This document shows positions 33,831 to 44,691 of a stretch of DNA of 64,000 bases, in pieces. The stretch covers positions 64,007,533-64,071,532 of the forward strand of contig NC_088780.1 in the NCBI RefSeq assembly GCF_958450345.1. The letters run 5' to 3'. The stretch's first letter is position 1, and each line of letters opens with the position of its first letter. Source of the stretch: Calliphora vicina (Eukaryota > Arthropoda > Insecta > Diptera > Calliphoridae). A program made the translations under genes and the position numbers. The notes below the pieces were generated by a model. It was not told the origin of the DNA. It worked only from the letters and a program-made list of their open reading frames with translations, and did no database searches.

Positions 33831-34706
33831 TGTTACGAAATTGTACTTGAATTCAAATATAACGATTTTAACGGCTGATTTAAAAGTATCATAATGCTTT
33901 CAAATAGCAATGCTGTAATAGCAAACTGTAACATATCTGTGGGCATTATTAACATTGAATAAAAGCTTTCAGTTGACCATTGATCAAAGTACACCACAGA
34001 TGGCGTATGTATTAGGAAGCTCTAGAATATACGAGCTTTGACAGGTAAAGAGCAATCTAGAGTGCAGATGGCAGTGCTATAAATAGTGGCAGAGGTTGCA
34101 GTCGTTAGTTAGTTTATTAGAGACGCTATTCGAATAAACATAAACTGAGTGCCTTAACGTGTGCTGTATTTTGCAAGTGAATTCGTGTACATTATAAAGT
34201 GTGTCTGTATTTCTGCGAATATATAAACATGTATAAAAAAACACTGAGTGACTATTTAATTCTGTTGTACATTTTAAATAAATAAAGAGTTGTTACAATT
34301 TTCAAAGAGTTGTAACAATTTTCACTTCTATCTGTCAAAGTTTGTTTAATTTCGTTATTAATTTAAATTAACGTTTTTGTTTCTTTTAATAAATTGGGTA
34401 TACCTGTAAGTAAATTTGCCTTGGCAGTGTTATAAATAGTGGCATGATAGACGCTGTGTAAATAAACATCAACTGAGTGCCTTAAGTGTGCTGTATTTAC
34501 CAGTGAATTAGTGTACATTATAAACGTGTGTGTGTGTATTAGAACACATAGTGACAATTTAAATTGTTCTTATTATACATTTTTAAATAAATAAATAAAG
34601 TGTTGTTACAATTTTTAAACTACTAAACGGCTTTTATTTGCAATCAAAAGTATCCGGTTTATTTAAAGGAATTAAACCAACCTTTTATAAAAGTTAAAAC
34701 GTAACA
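33831..34706 (+). repeat. LTR-derived insertion (solo-LTR-like, rearranged)
   Basis: Starts TGTTACGAAATTGTACTTGA and ends AAACGTAACA, flanked by atat (33827-33830 and 34707-34710), a plausible 4-bp TSD. At 876 bp it is longer than one LTR (638 bp): the TATA-to-poly(A) part appears twice (about 34070-34320 and 34425-34620) with a short unrelated piece between. It sits one base from the preceding MITE. Confidence 0.8.
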
Positions 34707-34924
34707 ATATATACAAATAAAACAGCAAAAATTGCAGCAATAACAAATTTGTTATTATTTTTTTCAAAATACATACTAAGTTTTGGAACCTCATTTTTTG
34801 ACTCATTTGTATAGGTTCAACATCTTTAATTCCAAAGAAAACCAACAACAAATAATTTGCATGTAACTTTATTATTTTTAAAGATTTTTTATATTTTAAT
34901 AAATATTTAATAACGTGCATATCC

Positions 34925-35645
34925 TCCTATATTCGATATAACTTCAAAAATACGATTTGGGAGGGAATTATAATGTTTCTCTATTATTGGTAGGAAAATT
35001 TTGGCCCATGACGTTTTTATTCCTTCAATTAAGACTTATTTGACGAGAAAGAAATCCACAAACATTTTCTATAATCTTCAGGAGCATTGTCTTGTTGAAA
35101 TATCCATGAAATGGGTCCAAAGACTGTAGAAATATAGGGAAACGCCTTTTCAAGAACGGATTTGTAATTATTCGCGTTCGTTCTATATGAAAGAAATTGA
35201 ATCTCCATAGTATGAAATTGCCCTCCACACCATCACACTGCCCTCACAGCTATGCAGATGACTCAGATGACTCAGATAACGTTCATCTTTTTGCAAATCA
35301 TGGAAATAATAATTATAACCATTTGAACCTTCCATTTGGTTATCCTTTTTATAAGACATGTGTTCACGGGCAGAAGGAAGTCGCTTTGCTTTAAGAGTGG
35401 CATTTTTTCTTAATTTTTGCAGCAGAATTACTGGAATTGGAAGCAGTTTTTACAGCTCTTCTGTCCGCTTCTGTTGTGACTCCTTTCTTGTTTTTTCCGT
35501 GAACAGACTGTTTTTTTTATAAAATTGCTCACAAGATTTTGACTTCGACCAATTTTTTTTTGCAATATTCCTATGACTTAAGCCACATTCAATAAATCCC
35601 TTAATTTTGCCTTTTTCTTCAGTTAACGGCTTTTTGCGATCCATT
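34925..35645 (-). pseudogene. Tc3-like transposase, heavily degraded
   Basis: The N-terminal HTH is at 35450-35645: MDRKKPLTEEKGKIKGFIEC, GLSHRNIAKK. The middle (about 35230-35400) keeps GYNYYFHDLQKDERYLS (the family reads GPDGYNYYFHDLRKEE) and a decayed VMVWGAISYYG. The C-terminus (34925-35200) has ERTRIITNPFLKRRFP, FQQDNAP in a shifted frame, and NSLPNRIFEVISNIGGYA. Many shifts and stops; terminal repeats not identified. Confidence 0.7.
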
Positions 35646-35659
35646 TAAATTTTTATTTA

Positions 35660-36390
35660 TTTCAATGAGAAATTTCATCTCTTGTTCAATGGTAAATTTA
35701 TTTTATTCTTAATGAACCTTATCAACTGAGCTAAATTTACATGTGCTTTTACCGCATTACATGTGCAAGACCCATTTTTTTGGCCAAAACTCAAAACTTT
35801 TTTTCTATATTTGTTGTTGGAATATTGTAGCAAACACTTCAGATAAACAAAAAAAATAATTTGTTTTTGCAAACTTCAATTAACCGTTATTCTATGAAGT
35901 GAGAAAGTTCAATGTTTTAAGTGCAGTGGTAAACTGAAACACGTGGTGTAATTTTTTTTTTTCTTTGAGTCATATGTTACTCGAAAATAATAAAATAGTG
36001 AAATATTCAATAAAAATTATGTTAATAAGAAATTACATAAAAATTTACACAACCTAAAAATCAGTGATTTTAACTTTTTATAAAAAAAGTATATAACTTA
36101 CATTATTTCAACCGATTTCAACGAACCAAAAACGCACAAAATTACAGTGATATTTTGAGCTTACGAATCATCAATAACTTTCTGCTAGTTTTTGCTTATT
36201 TTTAAGAAATCAATTTTTGTTTCAAGAAACTTTTGCTTCAAAAATTATGATTTACTCAGAGTTTAGCAGAGTGGAAGTCAAAAACAAAAAACAAATTAAA
36301 TTATTAAAAATTTAATAAAATGTATGTTTTTTTGTTATTAATTGTATCTTTTGTTTGAATTCATGTATATAAGTGAATATTTTAGTTTTG
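35660..36390. other. unassigned with a lone Tc1-type terminus
   Basis: CAGTGGTAAACTGAAACACG near 35924 resembles a Tc1/mariner left end, and the transposase scrap at 36391-36575 could be its body. No other support. Confidence 0.35.
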
Positions 36391-36575
36391 GCCAAAAAAT
36401 TGGTTCGCCAGACCAATGTGCAATGTTTCGGATCGTTATCTTGCTGAAAAATCCAACTTTAACCAAGAGTTAAAAATGGATTTGTACTGATAACGATCCA
36501 TATTATCCTCAATAACACTAAATTTCAGACTCCAGAAGTAGCGACAGTACCCCAAACCATCACTCTGCCAACAGA
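36391..36575 (-). pseudogene. Tc1-like transposase fragment
   Basis: Minus-strand reading: GRVMVWGTVATSGV, LVLIEDNMDRYQYKSI, FQQDNDPKHCTL. QQDNDPKH contains the second catalytic Asp of Tc1 DDE transposases. It is cut off by the 5' end of a LINE. Confidence 0.75.
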
Positions 36576-37311
36576 GGCTGTCTGCTGCTAGTAAAAATCT
36601 GAAAAAAGCCCTTCAATTAGAAGAGGATCGCAGAAATAGAAATTACATTCAAAGTTTGACAAATACCAAATACACAAATTTTTCCCTTTGGAAGGCAACG
36701 AAAATTATCAAACCACCGGTAGAGGGGAAAAGCCCTTTAAGGAAAGCTGACGGTACCTGGGCTCGCAGCACGGAGGAAAAGGCTAAAATATTTTCCGATC
36801 ACTTAAGTACAGTCTTTCAACCAAACTCGCCAACAACTGTTTTTGAACTTGAAGAGCCACCTGTGTCAACATTATCTAATGATGACATATTAGCTATAAG
36901 CCCAGAAGACATTAACGAAATAATAAAGGATAATATAATATTAAAGAAATCACCTGGAAGTGATTCAGTTACACCTACTATGATTAAAAACCTACCGAGT
37001 GTGGCAATAATTGCGTTGTCTACAATATTTAATGCGATCTTTTAACATGGAGTTTTTCCGACAAATTGGAAAACTTCTCAGATAATATTATACCAAAGCC
37101 AGGTAAAGACTTGACCGTACCATCCTCCTACAGACCAATAAGCTTGTTTCCTTGCTTATCGAAGCTATTCGAAAAAGTGTTCCAAAAGAAAACCATACCA
37201 TTTTTAAATGAGAAAAATATAACCCAATTCATGAATATGGTTTCCGGGAACGCCACGAACAATCGAACAAGTTAATCGTATAACCGGAGAGATAAGAAAA
37301 TTCTTTGAATA

Positions 37312-38244
37312 ATGCCCGTAATTTCAACAAATAGGTATCTACGGTGTAAAATAACCAGTAGATAAATTTTACCTAATCGGTAACTTGACATTGATTTCAA
37401 ATCAATCCCAGTATGCAACATTTCGAGTCAGTTCTTTTTATCGAACTTATTTCGAATTGAAATCGAAAATATGAATTTATTATGATGCTCTATCCAATCT
37501 ACATTTTTTAGAATATCGTATTTTAATATTTTATAGAAATGGCGAATAATATTCGATTTTTTTTTAATGTCAAATTTTATTTTTTCACAAATTGACAAAT
37601 TCATATACATACATATTATTCTTTTGTCAATTTGTGATAAAATAAAATTTTATTTCTTATCCTATCAATAACATATTCATAAAAATATAGTTTAACACGA
37701 AAAATGGATCGAAGACGTCTTAAAAGAGAAGCGCAGCCAATTATTGATGTTGTTTTAGACAATTCGAATCTTCAAAATCAGCAAACATCAGAAATATGTG
37801 CTGAGTTTATTGCATTTGAAAATGAAAACACATCTAACGCAACATTATTGGATAATAATAAAGGTAATTAATATGCATTATTTCAAGAAGAAATTGCTCG
37901 ATGGTATAAAGTATACGAAATTGTTCATATATTTAATCGAAATCGAATCATTTTAGAACATTTTTAATACCGAAAAAGGTATAGTATATCGATAAAAATT
38001 AGAATCAGAATAATAAACGATTTTCGACTCTTTATCGCTCTGCACTCTACTTAGGAAAACACGCACATTCTCGACATTATATCGAAGTCGATATCGATAA
38101 AATTTTACGAAAAAATGATTCATTTTCGATATAACTTCGAATCATTTTGCATACTGGGATATCTACGGGTTAAAATTACCAAATATTTTTATTCCATAAG
38201 TAACTAAGCACTAATAGATATCTATTTGTTGAAATTACGGGCAT
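37312..38244. mobile_element. 933-bp TA-flanked DNA transposon inserted in the LINE
   Basis: ATGCCCGTAATTTCAACAAA at 37312 mirrors TTTGTTGAAATTACGGGCAT ending 38244, with TA at 37310-37311 and 38245-38246. A second, inner pair (CCCAGTATGCAA near 37409 and TTGCATACTGGG near 38147) suggests a nested element. Confidence 0.8.
37704..37871 (+). CDS. 55-codon ORF, possible first exon of a transposon gene
   Basis: MDRRRLKREAQPIIDVVLDN opens a charged, non-repetitive 55-residue frame that ends with NNKGN. The sequence AATAAAG|GTAATTAAT at 37862 is a good splice-donor match, so this may be exon 1 of a spliced transposase whose remainder was lost. The family is not recognised. Confidence 0.3.
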   Translation: MDRRRLKREAQPIIDVVLDNSNLQNQQTSEICAEFIAFENENTSNATLLDNNKGN

Positions 38245-39289
38245 TAAAGAAATATTGTTCAGCTATATTTTTGGATGTCGCTCAAGCCTTCGACAAAGTA
38301 TGGCACAAAGGCCTGGTATATAAAATAAAATGTTTGCTGCCACCGGACCGTATATTTACAGTTAAGTACAACGATTATGTGACAAGAGAATATAGGATTG
38401 GAGCGGGAGTACCACAAGGAAGTGTTCTTGGACCTACCCTCTATTTGATTTACACCTCTGATTTGCCTACGAGCGATGAATTGACTATTTCTACATTTGT
38501 TGATGACACCGCAATTATTAGCTCGCATGAAAACCCATATATAGCATCTAGTATACTAGATGGCTACTTAAGATGTGTGGAAACATGGTAAAACAAATGG
38601 AGAATACGTGTAAATGAGTTAAAAAGCAAAAATGTTACGTTCACACTGAGGAGGGGATGCTGTCCACCTGTCACACTTAACAATGTTAATATACCTCAGT
38701 CCGATTATGTTACATACCTTGGTATTCACTTAGATATAAGACTTACTTGGCGCCGTCATATACATAGAAACCAAGAGACTTCACATGAAGTTAAAAGCAT
38801 CTAGCCTTCACTGGTTAATATGTGACCAATCAAAGTTAAGCCTGGACTATAAAGTCACCCTGTATAAAATCATTTTAAAACCAATTTGGACATATGGAAT
38901 CCAATTGTGGACCAGTAATTCCAGTATTGAGCTTATACAGAGGGCCCAGTCGAAAATTCTTAGGACCATGACGGGTACAGCATGGTACATAAGAAATGAA
39001 AACATACACATGGACTTGGAAGTGCCACTAGTGAAGGATGAGAATACTGAAACTGCAATTCCACCCCAATTCCGCTTGCTCGGCTTCTCGCACAGAGCCA
39101 AACCAGATCAAGGATTTGTAGAGGAGATCTACCACCCCGCTAAGATGAGGTCCATGCATCAAGCAATGCTCTCTTTAGAGAGCAATTAGTTTTAATTTTA
39201 GTTATAAGATTTTAACACTTATTGTTAGGCCTAATGATATAGGCAGATTCAATAAATAAATAAAAAGTTTAAAAAAAAAATTTTAACTT

Positions 39290-39760
39290 GAAAATTAATT
39301 TATTCCAGTATTTTTTTTTTTATTTAAAAAAGGTTTGATTTATGTATGCTAAATGATACATATGAAGTGGCTACACTTCTATTAACTTTAATGGATTTAT
39401 TAAAATTATTTGTTACTTACATACATATCGTCACAAAAAATGCAAAATGCAACGTATCAAATCTAATGGTTTGTTTTATAAAAATAAAAACACAAGTTTA
39501 ATTGTTCTGTAATATTGAATATGTCGGTTTATTTAAAACACATTTTGTTTTCTTACGTATGTATATAATCTGTACGAATTGGCCAGGTTTAACAACATTA
39601 ATATTTTTTATTTTAACAGCAATAGGTAAACAGAGGGCCAGACAAGAAAAAGGTACTATTGATTAAATATATGTATGTAGGTCGTCTATACGTTGTATAT
39701 CTATTAATATAAACGATGTTATACTCATAGTAAAACGTACTATTCATTAATTTGGTGTGG
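39290..39760. other. AT-rich spacer
   Basis: No gene is seen. It lies beyond the poly(A) signal of the possible exon at 39774-40114. Confidence 0.35.
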
Positions 39761-39766
39761 TTTATT
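39761..39766 (-). terminator. AATAAA poly(A) signal after the candidate exon
   Basis: TTTATT on the plus strand, eight bases past the stop codon of the 39774-40114 exon. Confidence 0.4.
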
Positions 39767-39773
39767 ATACTAT

Positions 39774-40114
39774 TTAAACAGTTGTTTCCTTTAGAATGGA
39801 AGATAACGGTTGATTATTTTCAATATTATTTAACGTCATTTGACTAACATCACACTGCCCAGTCTCCGCCACGACACCTCGATTAAGTTTTTCGTAGTTA
39901 GTACTGGACGAATTACTGCAAATAATACTGTCGTCATCTGTGTTTAACGAATGTATTTGAATATAACGAGTTTTAGCATTAATACAAGATAACTTATCAG
40001 ATTGAGCAGAAACATCCAATTGACATTGTTCTTTCCACACTACTTCATCTCCCAATGTTTCGTTTATAATCACTTGTAGTTTATTTGGAATATAAGCTAA
40101 ATATTTATCCATTC
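39774..40114 (-). CDS. candidate terminal coding exon, unidentified gene
   Basis: A pyrimidine-containing acceptor (TATATTTCAG|GAATGG) precedes an open frame of 112 residues (MDKYLAYIPNKLQVIINETL...) ending in TAA at 39774. It is followed at once by AATAAA (39761-39766). The composition is cellular-like: mixed, hydrophilic, S/N/T-rich, with no retroelement motif. The frame is consistent with a preceding exon in phase 1. No matching upstream exon was found to the right before the 41.2-kb repeat. I do not recognise the protein; it could also be an old transposon remnant. Confidence 0.4.
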
Positions 40115-40154
40115 CTGAAATATACATACACACATATGCTGATAAGATATACAT

Positions 40155-41203
40155 AAATCGAAATACATAGAAGGCACAACATTATTTATATAAGTATCTA
40201 AAACAAAACAAACAACATTTTTAAACTGGATAAATAAACTACAAACTTTTTACACACTACTACATAATACAAACATCACACATACAAAAGATAAAAATTG
40301 CAAAAATAAAAAGCAACACAAATAAATTCGTTAACAAAATAGATAAATATTTTTTTTACTTATTTAAATTTTCAGGTCAAGTTTTTGTTTTGTTACCTTA
40401 AAATTAAAACATCATTAAGAGTTAGTATTTAGGATGTAGTTAAATGTAACCTAATATATAGTTATACATTTTTTAAATTAGACATTATCTGCTCTAGAAT
40501 AGCAAAATGTATGTACATTAGGATGGTCTTTATTTTGCATTTTTGCGATTTTCAATGCCAAGATCAAAATTTCATTTTAAAACATCGTGTTGTGTAATAG
40601 CCGATTAACCTTCGGGCCCTGGTGCCAAGTTCGACTCTGAATTGTTTAGAGGTTGCACTTTTTCGAGTTTTGGATTAAAGTTTCGAGTTTTGGATGCATA
40701 ACTCAAATCACAAAGTTTACTATTTTAATCCAACACACGAAGCTTCAACTAAAATGCGTAACCTCTAAACGTTATCCGATTTAGTAAAATTTTCAGCATA
40801 CCATTTTTAGAGGATGGAGAACAATATGTAAAGGTATTTGAAATACTTTATATACTTGGATCCAGATTAAGCAATATAACAAAATAAGGAAGTCTGGGCC
40901 AATTATTGACCAATCGTCACAAATATTATTACTAAATTTGCGCATACAATTATTCATAGAAAAAAACTTTACCGTTTTCCTATATAAGGTAAAAAAATAT
41001 TTATCTAATTTGCTGTCTCTTACAATTTTTTTCAGAACTGAAAAATATATTCCTTTATTAAAGAAAGATATACATATGTATAATAAAATAATTATTTCAA
41101 ATGTAAACAATAATAAAAGGAGGTAATATTGGAGATTCCTATAAAATAAACTACAAAAAATTAATTATTATAAATGTAGTATAGTATATATATATATATG
41201 GGG
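40155..41203. other. AT-rich, no supported gene
   Basis: The 40500-40790 part (TTAGGATGGTCTTTATTTTG, GAGTTTTGGATTAAAGTTTC, GAGTTTTGGATGCATAACTC) is locally repetitive and probably an old transposon piece. A (TA)n run precedes the next element. Confidence 0.4.
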
Positions 41204-44200
41204 CATTTCACGTCAAGTGAACCAACATTTGAAATCGATGTCTTCCGATCGCGATGAAATTTGCACCAATGTTAGTTCTATTGGATAGTAATTCGGACAC
41301 CATTTTTCAACAAGATCGGTCAAGAACTCTCTGAGTTATAGGAGGTCAAAATTTGACATTTTGTCCAAACAGGTGTTTTTTTTATCCATATAACTTATTA
41401 CCTATTGTTCTTAGCAAAATGTGTCCCAAATAGTTTAGATAGCTATTTATGCAATCTTTCGAAAAAAAAAATTAAAAAAATTTAATAAAATATTTTTGAT
41501 TTTTTTTTTAAATCAAAAATATTTTTGACTTTTTTTTTCAAAATGGGCCCTTTTTATTTTTTTTAAGAAAGCTTAGGTCTTTTCCTAAGCAACTTATATG
41601 GTCGCTTAGTGGGATGCGAGTGGGATATCTATCAAAAAAAATATTTTGTAACTCAAGATTTAAAATTTTTGAATTTTTTTGCAAAATCAAAAACTTTGTT
41701 GACTTTTTTTAAAAAAATGGACCCATTTTTTATTTTTTTTTTTTTGCTCAGAAGAAAGCTTATGTGTTTTCCTTTAACACCCTTTTTGTCGCTTAGTGGG
41801 ATGCGAGTGGGATATCTATAAAAAAAAAAATTTTGTAACTCAAGACATACAATTTTTTACTTTTTTTTTAAAAATCAAAAACCTTTTTGACTTTTTTTTC
41901 CACTGGAGGGGTGCAATATGAGGCCGACCGCTATTAATTTTCCACCCCCAAAATTTGTCTGAGTTTTGTATCTTGCGGCTTTTTTAGTCAATCCTAGAGG
42001 TAGTTTTCAGCGCACGTGATTTTCATTGTTAAAATATCAGGTGCCCCAGAAACAAATTTTTGGAATCAAGTGGAAATATTTTATGGCCCTTCTCCGAAGT
42101 ACCAGTTTATTTATTATTTTATGACATTTGACTTTAAGAAGTGGGTGGAGAGGTAGAAGTTGACAGGTAGGTTATTTATATGGTGGTTTATTTTTATTAT
42201 TATTTGTAACATTTGGTTAAACTAGGTACTTTAGTATGTAAGCCCTTCTTGACCCTAATAAAAGATTTTAGACTCATTCATTAAAACGTACTACCTATAT
42301 GATCTTAAAAAACTATTTATTGTCATTCTGAAGACATACGGAAATAGGCACATAGTCAATTTAAGGCAATCGCGGTAATGGTGTAAATCTTCTGATGAAT
42401 CATCTTTTAAGTAATTTAAGTTGATTTCCTTCAACATCAATTTAACATTTTCATGGTAAATACAAACACATACTGTGTGAGTTCCGCTGCTTCCTGCCAA
42501 AACGCAATGTTTTGGCCTCAGTTGTGTAAATTTTGTGAATCCAATTTTGACATCCTCGTATTCAGATTGAAATGTTGCGAATAATTCATTCAGGTTACAG
42601 AGGACTCTTCTGCATTTGAACTTTCTTGCCATCGATTCGTACAGACATCCAGTCTTTCATCCCTGGCATCAGGCGACTCATATCATCTCGCTGATAAAAC
42701 TGAGTTATTAGAGATTTAGTATCGCACTCCAAAGTTTTTCCCTTCTTTTTGTTTGGGAGTATGAGAATCCCATGCTCAGCAACCAATTGTTTAGCAATTC
42801 TTGCTTTTCGTTGAGACGTTCCAAACTCAGTCATTGTTTTTGCAGAACTCCATGTTCTTGGAGCAAGCGTGAGAAGTTGAATTCTTTCAGCTTCACTCTG
42901 TGACGTTTTGTATTTCTCTTATATTTGTTCAAGAACTTCTACTGCATCCTTGTGGTATTGGTTTCGACACTCATTCGTTGAATTTGAAAAGTTAGAATAA
43001 CCATCATCATCAACAGTTCTGTCTTCATTCTCGGAATTACTTTTGTCTTCATCTGGAATAACTTCAACGCAAGGCTCATTACTATTCAAATTCGGTAATT
43101 CGTTCAACTTTCCGAGCTCTTTCCTGCATGATCCACAAATTTTCAATCGTTTTGACAGCGTAGGGAATTTTTTTAATAAGCCGTCGGAAATATTTCGCAT
43201 ATCTGATGATCTGTGCTTCATTTTGTTAAAGGGATTAAAACAAAAAGACGAATAAATTTCATTTTCAACCTTAGCCTTTTTAGAAGTTGTAGACACTTTG
43301 AATTTTGTAAGTATTTATGTAAATAACACACGTCTTAACATTAACGCTGTTTCTAAAAAACTGATTTCCGTATGTCTTCAGAATGACAATAAATAGTTTT
43401 TTAAGATCATATAGGTAGTACGTTTTAATGAATGAGTCTAAAATCTTTTATTAGGGTCAAGAAGGGCTTACATACTAAAGTACCTAGTTTAACCAAATGT
43501 TACAAATAATAATAAAAATAAACCACCATATAAATAACCTACCTGTCAACTTCTACCTCTCCACCCACTTCTTAAAGTCAAATGTCATAAAATAATAAAT
43601 AAACTGGTACTTCGGAGAGGGCCATAAAATATTTCCACTTGATACCAAAAATTTGTTTCTGGGGCACCTGATATTTTAACAATGAAAATCACGTGCGCTG
43701 AAAACTACCTCTAGGATTGACTAAAAAAGCCGCAAGATACAAAACTCAGACAAATTTTGGGGGTGGAAAATTAATAGCGGTCGGCCTCATATTGCACCCC
43801 TCCAGTGGCTATTATCGGTCAGTTGTTGTGGTTTTTATTTTTAAGGTTTTAGAAACACTTACACACAAATATGAAAAAAATCAATTTAAAAACATTTGTC
43901 TTGAGTTACAAAACATTTATTTTGATAGATATCCCACTCGCATCCCACTAAGCGACCAAAAAGGTTTTAAAGGAAAAGACCCAAGCTTTCTTTTGACAAA
44001 AAAAATTAATAAAAAAAAAGTCCATTTTGGAAAAAAAAAGTCAAAAAGGTTTTTGATTTTTTAAAAAAAAGTAAAAAATTGTATGTCTTGAGTTACAAAA
44101 ATTTTTTTTATAGATATCCCACTCGCATCCCACTAAGCGACAAAAAGGGTGCTAAAGGAAAACACATAAGCTTTCTTCTGAGCAAAAAAAAAAATTAAAA

Positions 44201-44691
44201 AATGGGTCCTTTTTTTAAAAAAAGTCAACAAAGTTTTTGATTTTGCAAAAAAATTAAAAAATTTTAAATCTTGAGTTACAAAATATTTTTTTTGATAGAT
44301 ATCCCACTCGCATCCCACTAAGCGACCATATAGGTCGCTTAGGAAAAGACCTAAGCTTTCTTAAAAAAAATAAAAAATTTTTGATTTAAAAAAAAAAAAA
44401 TCAAAAATATTTTATTAATTTTTTTTATTTTTTTTTTTGAAAGATTGCATAAATAGCTATCTAAACTATTTGGGACACATTTTGCTAAGAACAATAGGTA
44501 ATAAGTTATATGGATAAAAAAAACACCTGTTTGGCCAAAATGTCAAATTTTGACCTCCTATAACTCAGACAGTTCTTGACCGATCTTGTTGAAAAATGGT
44601 GTCCGAATTACTATCCAATAGAACTAACATTGGTGCAAATTTCATCGCGATCGGAAGACATCGATTTCAAAAGTTCACTTGACGTGAAATG
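41204..44691 (-). mobile_element. 3.5-kb DNA element with >1-kb inverted arms and a central gene
   Basis: The left arm (41204-42345) and right arm (43366-44691) are mutual reverse complements from CATTTCACGTCAAGTGAAC at the ends to GACATACGGAAAT at the centre. The right arm is longer because the ~190-bp block containing GTGGGATGCGAGTGGGATAT occurs three times there (about 43930, 44115, 44300) and twice in the left (about 41610, 41795). The 1-kb core holds a degenerate gene. No TSD could be fixed. Confidence 0.85.
42291..43296 (-). pseudogene. transposon-associated protein, broken
   Basis: N-terminal part (43296-42919): a nuclear-looking acidic segment with CGSCRKELGKL. After one in-frame stop the frame continues through RIAKQLVAEHGILILPNKKK and DDMSRLMPGMKDWMSVRIDG (to about 42600). 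After a one-base shift: EDVKIGFTKFTQLRPKHCVL, AGSSGTHTVCVCIYHENVKL and a tail to 42291. The blocks LMPGxKDxxSVR, KIGFxKFxxLRPKHCVLxG and HxVCVCxxHxNVKLM occur in a multicopy family of uncharacterised animal proteins that I associate with DNA transposons, without a certain superfamily. The C-terminal codons fall inside the inverted arm. Confidence 0.6.

Larger units (their letters stand above)
36576..39189 (+). pseudogene. LINE reverse transcriptase, split and shifted
   Basis: QRLSAASKNLKKALQLEEDR opens the linker; SPLRKADGTWARSTEEKA and SPGSDSVTPTMIKNLP lead into the fingers. After a shift near 37040, SSYRPISLFPCLSKLFEK follows. Beyond the insertion: KKYCSAIFLDVAQAFDKVWH, GAGVPQGSVLGPTLY and STFVDDTAII, where the usual FADD is FVDD (Ala to Val next to the catalytic Asp pair; this variant is tolerated in some LINEs). 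Stops near 38590 and a shift near 38780 follow. Inactive. Confidence 0.85.
36576..39285 (+). mobile_element. Jockey-clade LINE, 5'-truncated, split by a DNA transposon
   Basis: The third Jockey copy, diverged from the others. Its reverse transcriptase is interrupted at 37311-38246 by a TA-flanked element. It ends with AATAAATAAATAAA and an A-tail near 39285. Confidence 0.85.

Noticed and set aside
39774..40114. Alternative last exon of 5PtaseI, suggested by a shared LGDEVV hexapeptide
   Set aside because: The splice phase does not fit exon D (phase 0 would give a stop in six codons), similarity outside the hexapeptide is weak, and several element insertions lie between.
41204..44691. Calling the foldback element Kolobok, Maverick or P-like
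   Set aside because: No TTAA or other TSD can be fixed and the protein family is not one I can assign to a superfamily with confidence.
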